Source: Acinetobacter populi
GTDB taxonomy: Bacteria; Pseudomonadota; Gammaproteobacteria; Pseudomonadales; Moraxellaceae
NCBI RefSeq assembly: GCF_002174125.1
Contig: NZ_NEXX01000001.1
Span: 868,001-932,000 of the forward strand
DNA: 64,000 bases
Reading direction: 5' to 3'
Shown here: positions 44,285 to 53,190 of the stretch, one piece after another
Position numbering within the stretch: the first letter of the stretch is position 1
Layout: each line of letters starts with the position of its first letter
Translations under genes and position numbers: made by a program
Notes under the pieces: model-generated
What the model was told of the DNA's origin: nothing
Databases searched by the model: none
Seen by the model: only the letters and a program-made list of their open reading frames with translations

Positions 44285-46870
44285 GTGGATAACTCTGGTT
44301 TTTCAAAACTATCACGTCGATTATCAAGTAAATTACTTGATCTTGTGGTCAAGCCACATTTACTCGGCGAACCACCAAAAGTTACATCACAACTCGCTGT
44401 CGTAGACAATACACAAACCGAGCAAACTCAAGCACCACAGCAAAAAATTACCTTGTATGTGTTACAGAATTATTCCCGTAGTAATGCAGTATTACTGGAT
44501 AATGAAACCAAACGGTTAAATCTGCCGCGTGCCTTACATCCGCTTAAGCTTGCTGATCTACAAGAAAAAAAGTCGGTGATTTTCCTGCAACATCGCAACC
44601 AGAATAATTTATTAAATCCGCCTGCACATACCCTGCCACCACGTTTATTGCGGTTAATTGAAGCACTGGATCAACATCCCGAACTGGATGTCGAATTGAT
44701 TCCTGTGACTATTTTGTGGGGACGTGAACCGGATAAAGAAGATTCATGGTTAAAACTGCTCTTTACAGATTCTTGGTCAACACCGGGTAAAATCAAGCAA
44801 CTGGTGAATATCGGTGTACATGGCCGTCAGACCTATATTGAATTCCATGAAGCACAATCCTTAAGAGCATTAACCCAATATGCCAAAGTGCATTATCCAA
44901 ATCTGTCACCTGCAACCTATGTGGTCAGTAATCTTAATCAATATCTAGATAGCAAACGGGAAGCTGTCCTTGGCCCAGACCTTTCTGACCGCCGTAATGT
45001 GATGCAGAGTCTGATTAAATCCCGTGATGTACAAGAAGCCATTCTACAAGAAAGTATCCGTAGCAAAATCAGCGTTGAAGAAGCAGAACGCCGTGCCATT
45101 GGTCATCTTAATGAGATCGTATCCGATTATTCTTATTCTACTGTACGTTTTGCCGAAAGTACCTTAACCCGTTTGTGGACGCAGCTCTATGACGGTGTTG
45201 ATGTACATAATTTCAGTACCGTTCGGGAATTGGCAGATAAGTATGAAATTATTTATACGCCTTGTCACCGTAGCCATATCGACTACTTACTGCTGTCGTA
45301 TGTGATTTTTAAACGTGGCTTGATGGTACCGTATATTGCTGCCGGTGATAACCTGAACCTGCCATTTGTCGGGCAAATTCTGCGTGGTGGTGGCGCCTTC
45401 TTTATTCGCCGTTCATTCTCTGGTGCACAGCTTTATACAACTGTATTTAAAGAATATTTATATAGTATTTTATCGCGCAATACGCCACTGGAATACTTTA
45501 TCGAAGGTGGACGTTCACGCACAGGACGCTTGCTGCCACCAAAAACCGGCATGCTTGCCATGACTGTCCACAGCCATCTACGTGGTCGTGGTAAACCGAT
45601 TGTATTCATTCCAACCTATATTGGTTATGAACGCCTGATGGAAGGTGCAACCTATGTCGGCGAAATGCAGGGACAACCCAAAGAAGCCGAATCCATTTTT
45701 GGTATCATCAAAACTTTGCGTAAAATTGAACGTATTTTCGGTAAAGTCCACGTCAATTTTGGTGAACCAGTCTTTCTTGATGAAATTCTAAAACAGCAAC
45801 ATGTCGAAGATGTGCAGATTAAATCCAACAAGGATGCCTTACCGCCAGAAGTTTCTGAAGCAGTCAATATTGCCGCGCATCGCATCATGGAAAATATTAA
45901 CCGGGCAGCGATCATCAATCCGGTGTCGTTATTGTCTTTAATCCTTCTTGCTACGCCCAAACATACACTGGACGAAGATGCCTGTATTTCACAACTGGAA
46001 ACCTATCAGGCATTGAGCAAAGCTTTACCTTATGATGAGCGTACCGAAATTACGCCATTGTCCGGCAAGGAAATTATTGCTTACGGTCTAAAACTCAAAC
46101 TGATCAAACGCATTAAACATGTGCTAGGCGATATTATTGCCATTGAAGATCAGCAAGCGGTGTTATTGACCTATTTCCGCAATAATATTTTGCATTTGTT
46201 TATTCTGCCTTCATTGATTGCAGCACTGGTTGAACATAATGGTCGTTTATTACGTGATGATCTGATCAATGTCATCCGGGCACTTTATCCTTTCCTCAAA
46301 GCAGAATTATTTTTAAAGTGGGATATTAAGGCGCTTGATCCGGTGATTGAGCAATATTGTGATGCACTGATTGAGGCGAAACTCATTCTCGATGATGGTC
46401 GCAATACTTTATATAGCCCAACCCCAAATAGCGAGCAACATAAACAACTGCTTGTGCTGGCAACACCAGTCAAACAAAGTCTTGAGCGTTATTTTATGAC
46501 GCTGGCATTAATTAACCAGCGTGGTAGTGGCAAAATTTCCGCCAGACAGGTCGAGGAATTAAGTCATTTATTGGGACAACGTCTATCTGTGCTTTATGAA
46601 TTCAATTCACCTGAATTTTTTGATAAGGCATTATTCCAAAGTTTCCTCAAAGTACTGACCCAACAAGGCATTATCTGCACCAATCAGGAAGGCATGATTG
46701 AGTTTGATGATCGTTTAAGTAATATCGCACAGGATGCACATCTAATTCTGGATGAAGATACCTTGCATATGCTGGAACATATCACCACCTTTGATGATGA
46801 TGAACTGAAACAGGCCTTAGATGCGCTTGCCCGGCAAAAATCGTCGCGCTTACGTAAAAAAGCCAAATAA
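44285..46870 (+). CDS. plsB: Glycerol-3-phosphate 1-O-acyltransferase PlsB
   Basis: An 861-residue membrane-associated acyltransferase that makes lysophosphatidic acid, the first step of phospholipid synthesis. I chose the GTG at 44285 (MDNSGFSKLSRRLSSKLLDL), because AGGAG lies 8 bp before it; a TTG far upstream gives no family-like residues. The catalytic HX4D is at His328-Asp333 (CHRSHID). The other acyltransferase motifs are GAFFIRRSF, FIEGGRSRTG and VFIPTYIGYE. Length is similar to E. coli PlsB (807). A terminator follows 10 bp after the stop. Confidence 0.95.
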   Translation: MDNSGFSKLSRRLSSKLLDLVVKPHLLGEPPKVTSQLAVVDNTQTEQTQAPQQKITLYVLQNYSRSNAVLLDNETKRLNLPRALHPLKLADLQEKKSVIFLQHRNQNNLLNPPAHTLPPRLLRLIEALDQHPELDVELIPVTILWGREPDKEDSWLKLLFTDSWSTPGKIKQLVNIGVHGRQTYIEFHEAQSLRALTQYAKVHYPNLSPATYVVSNLNQYLDSKREAVLGPDLSDRRNVMQSLIKSRDVQEAILQESIRSKISVEEAERRAIGHLNEIVSDYSYSTVRFAESTLTRLWTQLYDGVDVHNFSTVRELADKYEIIYTPCHRSHIDYLLLSYVIFKRGLMVPYIAAGDNLNLPFVGQILRGGGAFFIRRSFSGAQLYTTVFKEYLYSILSRNTPLEYFIEGGRSRTGRLLPPKTGMLAMTVHSHLRGRGKPIVFIPTYIGYERLMEGATYVGEMQGQPKEAESIFGIIKTLRKIERIFGKVHVNFGEPVFLDEILKQQHVEDVQIKSNKDALPPEVSEAVNIAAHRIMENINRAAIINPVSLLSLILLATPKHTLDEDACISQLETYQALSKALPYDERTEITPLSGKEIIAYGLKLKLIKRIKHVLGDIIAIEDQQAVLLTYFRNNILHLFILPSLIAALVEHNGRLLRDDLINVIRALYPFLKAELFLKWDIKALDPVIEQYCDALIEAKLILDDGRNTLYSPTPNSEQHKQLLVLATPVKQSLERYFMTLALINQRGSGKISARQVEELSHLLGQRLSVLYEFNSPEFFDKALFQSFLKVLTQQGIICTNQEGMIEFDDRLSNIAQDAHLILDEDTLHMLEHITTFDDDELKQALDALARQKSSRLRKKAK

Positions 46871-46880
46871 GCATAAATGC

Positions 46881-46912
46881 AAAGCGGCAGTGAAAAACTT
46901 GCCGCTTTTTTA
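46881..46912 (+). terminator. Terminator after plsB
   Basis: AAAGCGGCA and TGCCGCTTT form a perfect 9-bp stem with a 10-nt loop, followed by TTT. It lies 10 bp after the plsB stop. Confidence 0.85.
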
Positions 46913-46958
46913 AATATCTATCCAAAATCAATAACAAAAAATCCTTCCATCTTGAACA

Positions 46959-47945
46959 TCATTTTTTACATTCGATAAATGCTGGGTCCTGTGCACAACG
47001 CAAGTGTCTGATCAAGACAATCATTGACGGATCATAGGTTTTATTGTCAACAAACTCTTTACGCATTTGTGATAGCAATAGATCATAACCGGAACGATCA
47101 ATCTCTGGAATTTCATAGATCATGCGTTTGGGTACAGTACTGTCCCAGCGCAGTACGGTTTTCATATACTGTCCCGATTTCTCTGAAAACCATTGTCTGC
47201 TTTTTTGACCAAAATTCTCCGGATAATCCCCTTTGGCAAGAATAAAATTCATCGACATAAATGCCAAAGGATAATTGGCAATCCCACCACCTGAACCCAA
47301 TACTTTTTCAACCTCAAAGGGCTGATATACCACAAGAGGAGCCGGCACAATATCAAACTCTCCTGCACGGAATCTTGATGCGGCATTATCAAAGGTCATC
47401 AATACCGGCTTCATTCCGACCTTTTGAGCCATACGGCGTTGTGACGGATCTGAAGCAAGTACACCCAGACGTTTGCCATTGAGTTTTTGCAAGGAATCAA
47501 TACTGCGGTCCTTGCTGATAAAATATGCCAGACCAAATGGCATATAGCCTACCACCTCGTAATCCTTATTTTTAAGTTTTGCTGCCAGCTTGGGGCTACC
47601 AAGGGCACTAAGCACTTTCTGGGCAATGCTATAATTTGGTATTGCGCCAATGGCTCCGACAGTTCCCATAAAGTTATTATATTTTTTAGTGGCAAAATTA
47701 TCCGCCACCAAACCACCACATTTTTTTTGCTCAAAATCGGATTGGGCCGCTTCAAGATTGAGATAAACTTTAGCCTGAATTTCGACGCCCCACTGTTTCG
47801 CCACCAGTGCATAATCTTTTGCAACAGCCATGGTATCGCCATTTGCCCCCATAATGTCATAAACGCATAAATCAATTGGCGCAGCATATGCCGAGGCACT
47901 CATCGTTACCATCAGCCCGATGAGGATAGATTGATACCCGTTCAT
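46959..47945 (-). CDS. AdeT1/AdeT2-type periplasmic solute-binding-like protein (copy A)
   Basis: A 328-residue protein with a Sec signal peptide (ends SAYA, about residue 21). The mature protein starts APIDLCVYDIMGANGDTM and ends with LRCAQDPAFIECKK, which recall the AdeT proteins of Acinetobacter baumannii. Four cysteines are conserved with the neighbouring copy. It has no transmembrane domain other than the signal, so it looks like a periplasmic substrate-binding protein and not an efflux pump. The ligand is unknown. A perfect palindrome lies 32 bp before its start. Confidence 0.8.
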   Translation of the reverse strand: MNGYQSILIGLMVTMSASAYAAPIDLCVYDIMGANGDTMAVAKDYALVAKQWGVEIQAKVYLNLEAAQSDFEQKKCGGLVADNFATKKYNNFMGTVGAIGAIPNYSIAQKVLSALGSPKLAAKLKNKDYEVVGYMPFGLAYFISKDRSIDSLQKLNGKRLGVLASDPSQRRMAQKVGMKPVLMTFDNAASRFRAGEFDIVPAPLVVYQPFEVEKVLGSGGGIANYPLAFMSMNFILAKGDYPENFGQKSRQWFSEKSGQYMKTVLRWDSTVPKRMIYEIPEIDRSGYDLLLSQMRKEFVDNKTYDPSMIVLIRHLRCAQDPAFIECKK

Positions 47946-47976
47946 TATTGTTACTCCCTATCTGTCTTTGTTTTTA

Positions 47977-47993
47977 TGACACAGCCTGTGTCA
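47977..47993. promoter_or_regulatory. Perfect 17-bp palindrome between the AdeT-like genes
   Basis: TGACACAG-C-CTGTGTCA is an 8-1-8 perfect palindrome in the 81-bp gap before copy A. It may be an operator. It has no T-tract, so it is a poor terminator. Confidence 0.6.
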
Positions 47994-48026
47994 GCTTCAA
48001 TCAACCATAAAAATTAAGCGATTGAT

Positions 48027-49022
48027 TTATTTTAATTTGCATTCAAAATACTGCGGATTAAACATACAATTAATCCTAAATACTATATTGATTAACGCCG
48101 GATCATACACGCTGCTATTGATAAATTCCTTTCGCAGTTGTACCAGCAAACGTTGATAAGCACTACGATCCGCAGCGGGAATATCGTACCAATATTTATT
48201 GGGTAATGTCCTTTCCCATTGCACAACATTTTGCATCATGCGTGGTGTTCGTGCCTTAAACCAGTCACGACTTTTTTGTCCATAACCAGTTGGAAAAGCC
48301 GCCTGCCGAATGATAAAATTCATGGATATATAAGAAACCGGAAAATTAATGACGCCGCCCCGATGTCCCAAAGCCTGATTCAATTGTAAAGGCTGGTAGG
48401 CATAGATGGGTGCAGCCAAAATATCAATTTCATCATTGATAAACTTCTGCCCTGCATTATCAAATGTAATCACCACAGGTTGCGCACCCACCCGTTTTGC
48501 CATGCGCTGCTGGGAAAGGTCGTATTTCAAGACACTCAAACGCCGCCCTGCAAGCTGGGTAATCGAGTTTAAGCGATTGTCCTTCACCATAAAATAAGCA
48601 TTACCTAGCGGCATCCAGCCCACCACCTCATGGCCATTTTGCAACATGGAACTGGCAACTGTGGGACTAGCCAGCGTCATAAATAAACTTTTGGCCACCT
48701 GATTATCGGGAATTAAACCCACTGCACCGATTGAACCAGTAAAATTATTCAATGATTTGGTAATAAAAGTTGATGCAACCAGACCATCACATTTTTTATT
48801 GTTATAGTCCTGCACAGCCTGTTCTTCATTTTGATAGACTTTGGCGTCAATCGACATATTCCACGACTTTGCTGCAATGACATAGTCTTTCATCAATTGC
48901 ATGGTATCCCCACGATTTCCGGCAACATCATAGACGCACCATGTCACCTCCTTTGCATGGATACATTGCATGATCACCATCATGATTAGCATTGTACCAA
49001 GCTGCCACTTTCGCTTAATCAT
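48027..49022 (-). CDS. AdeT1/AdeT2-type periplasmic solute-binding-like protein (copy B)
   Basis: A 331-residue paralogue of copy A. The ATG at 49022 (MIKRKWQLGTMLIMM) is preceded by AGGGAAG and gives a normal signal peptide (ending IHA at about residue 22). The mature protein starts KEVTWCVYDVAGNRGDTM, and the C-terminus is RINCMFNPQYFECKLK. Blocks shared with copy A include GQKSRDWF, MSMNFI-like SYISMNFII and LRKEF. Both copies lie on the same strand 81 bp apart, pointing to tandem duplication. Function and ligand are unknown. Confidence 0.8.
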   Translation of the reverse strand: MIKRKWQLGTMLIMMVIMQCIHAKEVTWCVYDVAGNRGDTMQLMKDYVIAAKSWNMSIDAKVYQNEEQAVQDYNNKKCDGLVASTFITKSLNNFTGSIGAVGLIPDNQVAKSLFMTLASPTVASSMLQNGHEVVGWMPLGNAYFMVKDNRLNSITQLAGRRLSVLKYDLSQQRMAKRVGAQPVVITFDNAGQKFINDEIDILAAPIYAYQPLQLNQALGHRGGVINFPVSYISMNFIIRQAAFPTGYGQKSRDWFKARTPRMMQNVVQWERTLPNKYWYDIPAADRSAYQRLLVQLRKEFINSSVYDPALINIVFRINCMFNPQYFECKLK

Positions 49023-49308
49023 TAATCTTCCCTTTAAATTGAATATGATTCCCAGCTCCATCAACTTATGATTATTATGGCGAAATGCCGAATTTTCTTT
49101 AAACACAGTACAGTAAACCTATTCCTTGATTCACTTTCGTGTAGTATTTAAACAATAATAACCTTAAAACTTGCAGCATCAATTGGCTTTTCCTACAGCA
49201 TTTAATGTGACAATATTCAATAATCCTTGAAATCTGTTTTGTAGTATAGTAATAGATAAAATTTGCCTGAACTGCGTTGATCCAAAACTGCATGGAATTG
49301 AAACTCTT

Positions 49309-51357
49309 ATGAATATTCCGATTCGCCAAATCTCTGGCGTAAGCGAAGCAGCCGCCCAACAATTAGAAAAATTAAATTTATTGACATCACACGACCTACT
49401 TTTTCATTTGCCCCGTGACTATGAAGATCGCAGCACCATTATCAATATCCAACAAGCACATGTTGGACGCACTGTATTATTACAGGGTGAAGTCAAATCA
49501 GTCGATTTTCCGGCAGGAAAACGTAAATCCATGGCGGTACTACTACAAGATGGTACCGGCAAGATTACCCTACGGTTTTACCATTTTTATAAGGCATTGA
49601 TGGACCAACTCGCCATGGGAAATATTGTCCGAGTTTTTGGCGAGGTACGTCTGGGATCGCGTGGACTGGAAATTTACCATCCGGAAATCCAGAACATCAA
49701 TGATCAGGTACCGCAACCCAAACAGCAACTCACTGCGATCTATCCCACCACCGACGGTTTAAAACAGCAAAAATTACGACAAATCATTGATTATTGCCTA
49801 AAACACTATGCCAATGATTTACCAGAACTCATCCCCGAAGGCCTGGCAAAAAAATATGATTTAAAACTGGCACTTGACTATATTCATCATCCACCAGTCA
49901 ACAGTAACGTACAACAATTACGTGAAGCCCGCCATCCCGCCCAGCAGCGTTTAATTTTTGAGGAACTGGTTGCACATCAGCTTAGCCTATTACAACGACG
50001 GCATTTTATGCAGCAGATCCATGCTGCCAAAATACAACCCAGCAAAGCCATCCTAAAACAATTTCTGGCACAATTAAGTTTTCAACCCACTGCCGCCCAA
50101 AGTCGGGTGACACAGGAAATTCTGACCGATTTACAAAAAGATAAACCCATGCTGCGTCTGGTACAGGGCGATGTGGGGGCCGGAAAAACCGCGGTTGCTG
50201 CCATGGCAGCGACACATGTACTGGAAGAAGGCTGGCAAGTGGCTATTATGGCACCTACCGAAATTCTAGCAGAACAGCATTTTATCAATTTTGCCAAATG
50301 GTTTGTGCCTTTGGGGTTTGATGTGGTGTTTCTGGCCTCAAAACTTAAAACTCGAGAGAAAAATAAAGCGCTGGCACAGATCAATGACGGAACAGCGCAA
50401 ATTGTGGTCGGCACACATGCCCTGTTTCAGGAACAGGTACAATTTCAAAAACTTGGCTTGGTGATTATTGATGAGCAACATCGCTTTGGCGTGGATCAAC
50501 GATTGGCTTTACGCGATAAGGGTAATCTGGGTCTGACACCGCATCAACTGGTGATGACCGCCACACCGATTCCCCGCACGCTTGCCATGAGTGCGTATGG
50601 TGATCTGGATACCTCAATCATTGATGAATTACCCCCTGGTCGAACACCGATTCAAACCGTTGCCATGCCACTTGATAAACGCGAGCAAGTGTTACAACGT
50701 ATTTATCAAAATTGCGTAGAAGGCAAACAAGCTTACTGGGTCTGTACATTGGTGGAACAATCGGAAAGTCTGGATGCACAGGCAGCCGAAGTGATTTTCA
50801 ATGAATTGACAGAAAAATTTCCCGATTTAAAAATTGGCTTGGCACATGGCAAACTGAAACCCGAAGAAAAACAAGCCGTCATGCAGCAGTTTAAAAACAA
50901 TGAATTACAACTGTTAATTGCCACGACAGTAATCGAAGTCGGTGTAGATGTTCCCAATGCCTCAATTATGGTGATTGAAAATGCCGAGCGGCTGGGATTA
51001 TCACAATTGCACCAATTGCGGGGACGTGTCGGTCGGGGTTCACAACAAAGTTTCTGTGTATTGCTGTATAAATCACCGCTTTCACAAAACGGACAGGCGC
51101 GTCTGGATATTTTAAGACAAAGTAATGATGGTTTTGAAATTGCCGAACGTGATCTGGAATTGCGGGGTCCGGGTGATATTCTCGGCACCAAACAAACCGG
51201 TAATCTGAATTTTAAAGTTGCCGATCTACAACGTGATGAATATTTATTGGTCAAAGCACATCAGATTGCTTCAGAGATGATTCAGCAAACACCGGACAAA
51301 GCCGAAGCATTAATTCAACGCTGGTTACCGGAAGCACCACGTTATGCATTTGTCTAA
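49309..51357 (+). CDS. recG: ATP-dependent DNA helicase RecG
   Basis: A 682-residue helicase that reverses stalled replication forks and remodels Holliday junctions. It has an N-terminal wedge/OB domain (about 55-155), then the SF2 core: Walker A LVQGDVGAGKTAVA (about 282-296), DEQH box IIDEQHRFGVDQR, TATPIPRTLAMS, and the C-terminal HLRGRVGRG-like LHQLRGRVGRGSQQ. Length matches E. coli RecG (693). It overlaps comF by 14 bp. There is no strong ribosome binding site by eye. Confidence 0.95.
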   Translation: MNIPIRQISGVSEAAAQQLEKLNLLTSHDLLFHLPRDYEDRSTIINIQQAHVGRTVLLQGEVKSVDFPAGKRKSMAVLLQDGTGKITLRFYHFYKALMDQLAMGNIVRVFGEVRLGSRGLEIYHPEIQNINDQVPQPKQQLTAIYPTTDGLKQQKLRQIIDYCLKHYANDLPELIPEGLAKKYDLKLALDYIHHPPVNSNVQQLREARHPAQQRLIFEELVAHQLSLLQRRHFMQQIHAAKIQPSKAILKQFLAQLSFQPTAAQSRVTQEILTDLQKDKPMLRLVQGDVGAGKTAVAAMAATHVLEEGWQVAIMAPTEILAEQHFINFAKWFVPLGFDVVFLASKLKTREKNKALAQINDGTAQIVVGTHALFQEQVQFQKLGLVIIDEQHRFGVDQRLALRDKGNLGLTPHQLVMTATPIPRTLAMSAYGDLDTSIIDELPPGRTPIQTVAMPLDKREQVLQRIYQNCVEGKQAYWVCTLVEQSESLDAQAAEVIFNELTEKFPDLKIGLAHGKLKPEEKQAVMQQFKNNELQLLIATTVIEVGVDVPNASIMVIENAERLGLSQLHQLRGRVGRGSQQSFCVLLYKSPLSQNGQARLDILRQSNDGFEIAERDLELRGPGDILGTKQTGNLNFKVADLQRDEYLLVKAHQIASEMIQQTPDKAEALIQRWLPEAPRYAFV

Positions 51358-51967
51358 CTTAAGTTTTTTGGACTGGAAAAGGTATGCGCCATGTTGTTTA
51401 TGCGGTGAATCGCGTGCAATACAGCATAGCGTATGTCAGCAGTGCTGGGATGGTTTGCCGTGGCAAAAACAGCACATCCATCGACATGACATCGAATGTT
51501 TTGTCAGTTGTCACTATGACTTTCCGATCAATCGTATCATCCATCAATTCAAACAACAGGGAAAATTTGAATTTATTGAACTTTTAACTGCATGTTATTT
51601 AGAAAAGCCAAAACCTCGGGTTCAGGCGATTGTACCAATGCCGATTGCCACCGAAAAACTCATTCAGCGTGGTTTTCATCCTAGCTATCTATTGGCAAAA
51701 GCCTTATCGCATCACTGGCAAATTCCAATCTGGCAACCAGTGTCACGTCATGATGGTCATGCGCAGCGCGGCTTATCCCGTGCAGACCGACTGAGCAATC
51801 TGCTTGATCAATTTTATTTGAATACCGAACACTGCCGTTACAAGCATGTATTAATGCTGGATGATGTAATCACCACCGGCGCCAGTCTGGCTGCATTACA
51901 GCAACAACTTGAACAATTGGGCTGTAGCCAGATTCAGTCAATGTGCTTATGTGATGCAGTACACTGA
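51344..51967 (+). CDS. comF: ComF-family phosphoribosyltransferase-like protein
   Basis: A 207-residue cytoplasmic protein of the ComF/GntX type needed for natural DNA uptake in several bacteria. The N-terminal zinc finger has CCLCGES and CQQC (residues 17-36). The C-terminal PRPP-binding loop is VLMLDDVITTGASL (about residues 172-185). The start overlaps recG, so translation is likely coupled. The last 34 bases overlap the 3' end of the convergent NUDIX gene. Confidence 0.85.
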   Translation: MHLSNLSFLDWKRYAPCCLCGESRAIQHSVCQQCWDGLPWQKQHIHRHDIECFVSCHYDFPINRIIHQFKQQGKFEFIELLTACYLEKPKPRVQAIVPMPIATEKLIQRGFHPSYLLAKALSHHWQIPIWQPVSRHDGHAQRGLSRADRLSNLLDQFYLNTEHCRYKHVLMLDDVITTGASLAALQQQLEQLGCSQIQSMCLCDAVH

Positions 51968-52359
51968 GCTTGCCACCATGGAATAATCAATTCTTTGGTT
52001 AACGGTGCCAGCGGATAATCATCACGTTTTTCTATATCCAGCCATAACATTTCTGCCAGCTCTGCCTGAATTTTCGGTTCACCTTTGATCGTGACCAAAA
52101 AAGTATGGCTCACCAATTGATGATCAGGCTCATTGGCCGCCTGTGTATGATAGGTCTGAAGAAAGCGCAACTGCGAAACCTCACACCCGATTTCTTCCAG
52201 AATTTCCCGTTTCAAGGCTTGCTCTGCCGCTTCATCGACTTCTAGTTTGCCACCAACCTGCATAAAAGCACGGGTATTCTTTTTCCGCACTAGCAATAAT
52301 TGTCCTTGCTGATTGGCAATAATGGCAGAAGCGACAGTAATCGTATTACGGTTGGACAT
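51934..52359 (-). CDS. NUDIX hydrolase
   Basis: A 141-residue NUDIX protein. The start at 52359 (MSNRNTITVASAII) fits the fold; a longer frame begins at 52401 inside the upstream gene. The Nudix box G-x5-E-x7-REILEEIG is complete (about residues 37-59). It may be a nucleoside di- or triphosphate pyrophosphatase; the substrate is not known. Its start overlaps the upstream LOG-family gene by 14 bp, so the two are co-transcribed. Confidence 0.85.
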   Translation of the reverse strand: MSNRNTITVASAIIANQQGQLLLVRKKNTRAFMQVGGKLEVDEAAEQALKREILEEIGCEVSQLRFLQTYHTQAANEPDHQLVSHTFLVTIKGEPKIQAELAEMLWLDIEKRDDYPLAPLTKELIIPWWQAQCTASHKHID

Positions 52360-52927
52360 TGCTATTTTGCCATTTTGCTTCGGGTGGCTGATAGTTGGCA
52401 AAAGCCTTTAAAATATCTTCAATATCATCAGATTGCGTTAACATTTCAGCATAGCGTGTTTTGGTAAACTGTTTATCTACCATATGCTCAATCATCTGTA
52501 ACAATGGATCATAATAGCCTTTGGTATTCAAAAAGGCACAAGGTTTTTGATGAATCCCTAATTGCGCCCAAGTCCATTGTTCAAAAATTTCTTCCAATGT
52601 ACCTGCACCGCCTGCTAATGCCACAAAACCATCAGACAACTCGGCCATTTTTTGTTTGCGTTCATGCATGTTATCGACAACATAGAGTTCGGTAATGCCA
52701 TTATGGGCAATTTCCCGATCAACCAGATGTTTAGGCATCACACCTAGCACTTTCCCACCATGCGCCAGTACACTATCGGCAACTGCGCCCATGAGCCCGA
52801 CTTTACCGCCGCCATAGACCAGCGTCAGACCTTTTTTTGCCAGAACTTCACCTACAGATTGTGCAACTTGAAGATAAACAGGGTCATTACCTGCGGAAGA
52901 GCCACAAAAAATACAAATTGATTGCAT
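52346..52927 (-). CDS. LOG-family (TIGR00730) nucleotide phosphoribohydrolase-like protein
   Basis: A 193-residue Rossmann-like protein of the LOG/lysine-decarboxylase-like family. It has CIFCGSSAGNDPVY near the start, YGGGKVGLMGAVAD, and MHERKQKM. The signature normally written PGGxGTxxE reads AGGAGTLEE here (Pro to Ala at about residue 108). Members release free base from nucleoside 5'-monophosphates, for instance cytokinin precursors. It is followed by the NUDIX gene, a common nucleotide-clearing pair. Confidence 0.85.
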   Translation of the reverse strand: MQSICIFCGSSAGNDPVYLQVAQSVGEVLAKKGLTLVYGGGKVGLMGAVADSVLAHGGKVLGVMPKHLVDREIAHNGITELYVVDNMHERKQKMAELSDGFVALAGGAGTLEEIFEQWTWAQLGIHQKPCAFLNTKGYYDPLLQMIEHMVDKQFTKTRYAEMLTQSDDIEDILKAFANYQPPEAKWQNSNVQP

Positions 52928-53015
52928 ATAATTTTAAACCTAGCGTTCATCGATTGGTCATATCACCATAGTATAAACCTAGGGCTGACTGGCTATTGTT
53001 AAATTGGTGCAGGAG

Positions 53016-53129
53016 TAGGGTAAAAATTCATCAAATGAAGTATCGTCTTCATGAGATAAATCAATGTTCCCGAATAAGCAACCTTAACTTTTTACGAAAA
53101 ATATTTTTTAGCTAGTGATTTTTACCCTA
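53016..53129 (+). promoter_or_regulatory. Long inverted-repeat region upstream of corA
   Basis: TAGGGTAAAAAT (53016-53027) and ATTTTTACCCTA (53118-53129) are perfect 12-bp reverse complements. Inside lies a small hairpin, ATGAAG/CTTCAT (53035-53040 and 53047-53052). The structure ends 61 bp before the corA start. It could be an RNA leader or a bent operator region; no known riboswitch is recognised. Confidence 0.5.
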
Positions 53130-53190
53130 GAGCTTGACTACAATAGGCAGGTTTATTTTTCCCATTGATCATCGCGCAAGGAAGACTGAT

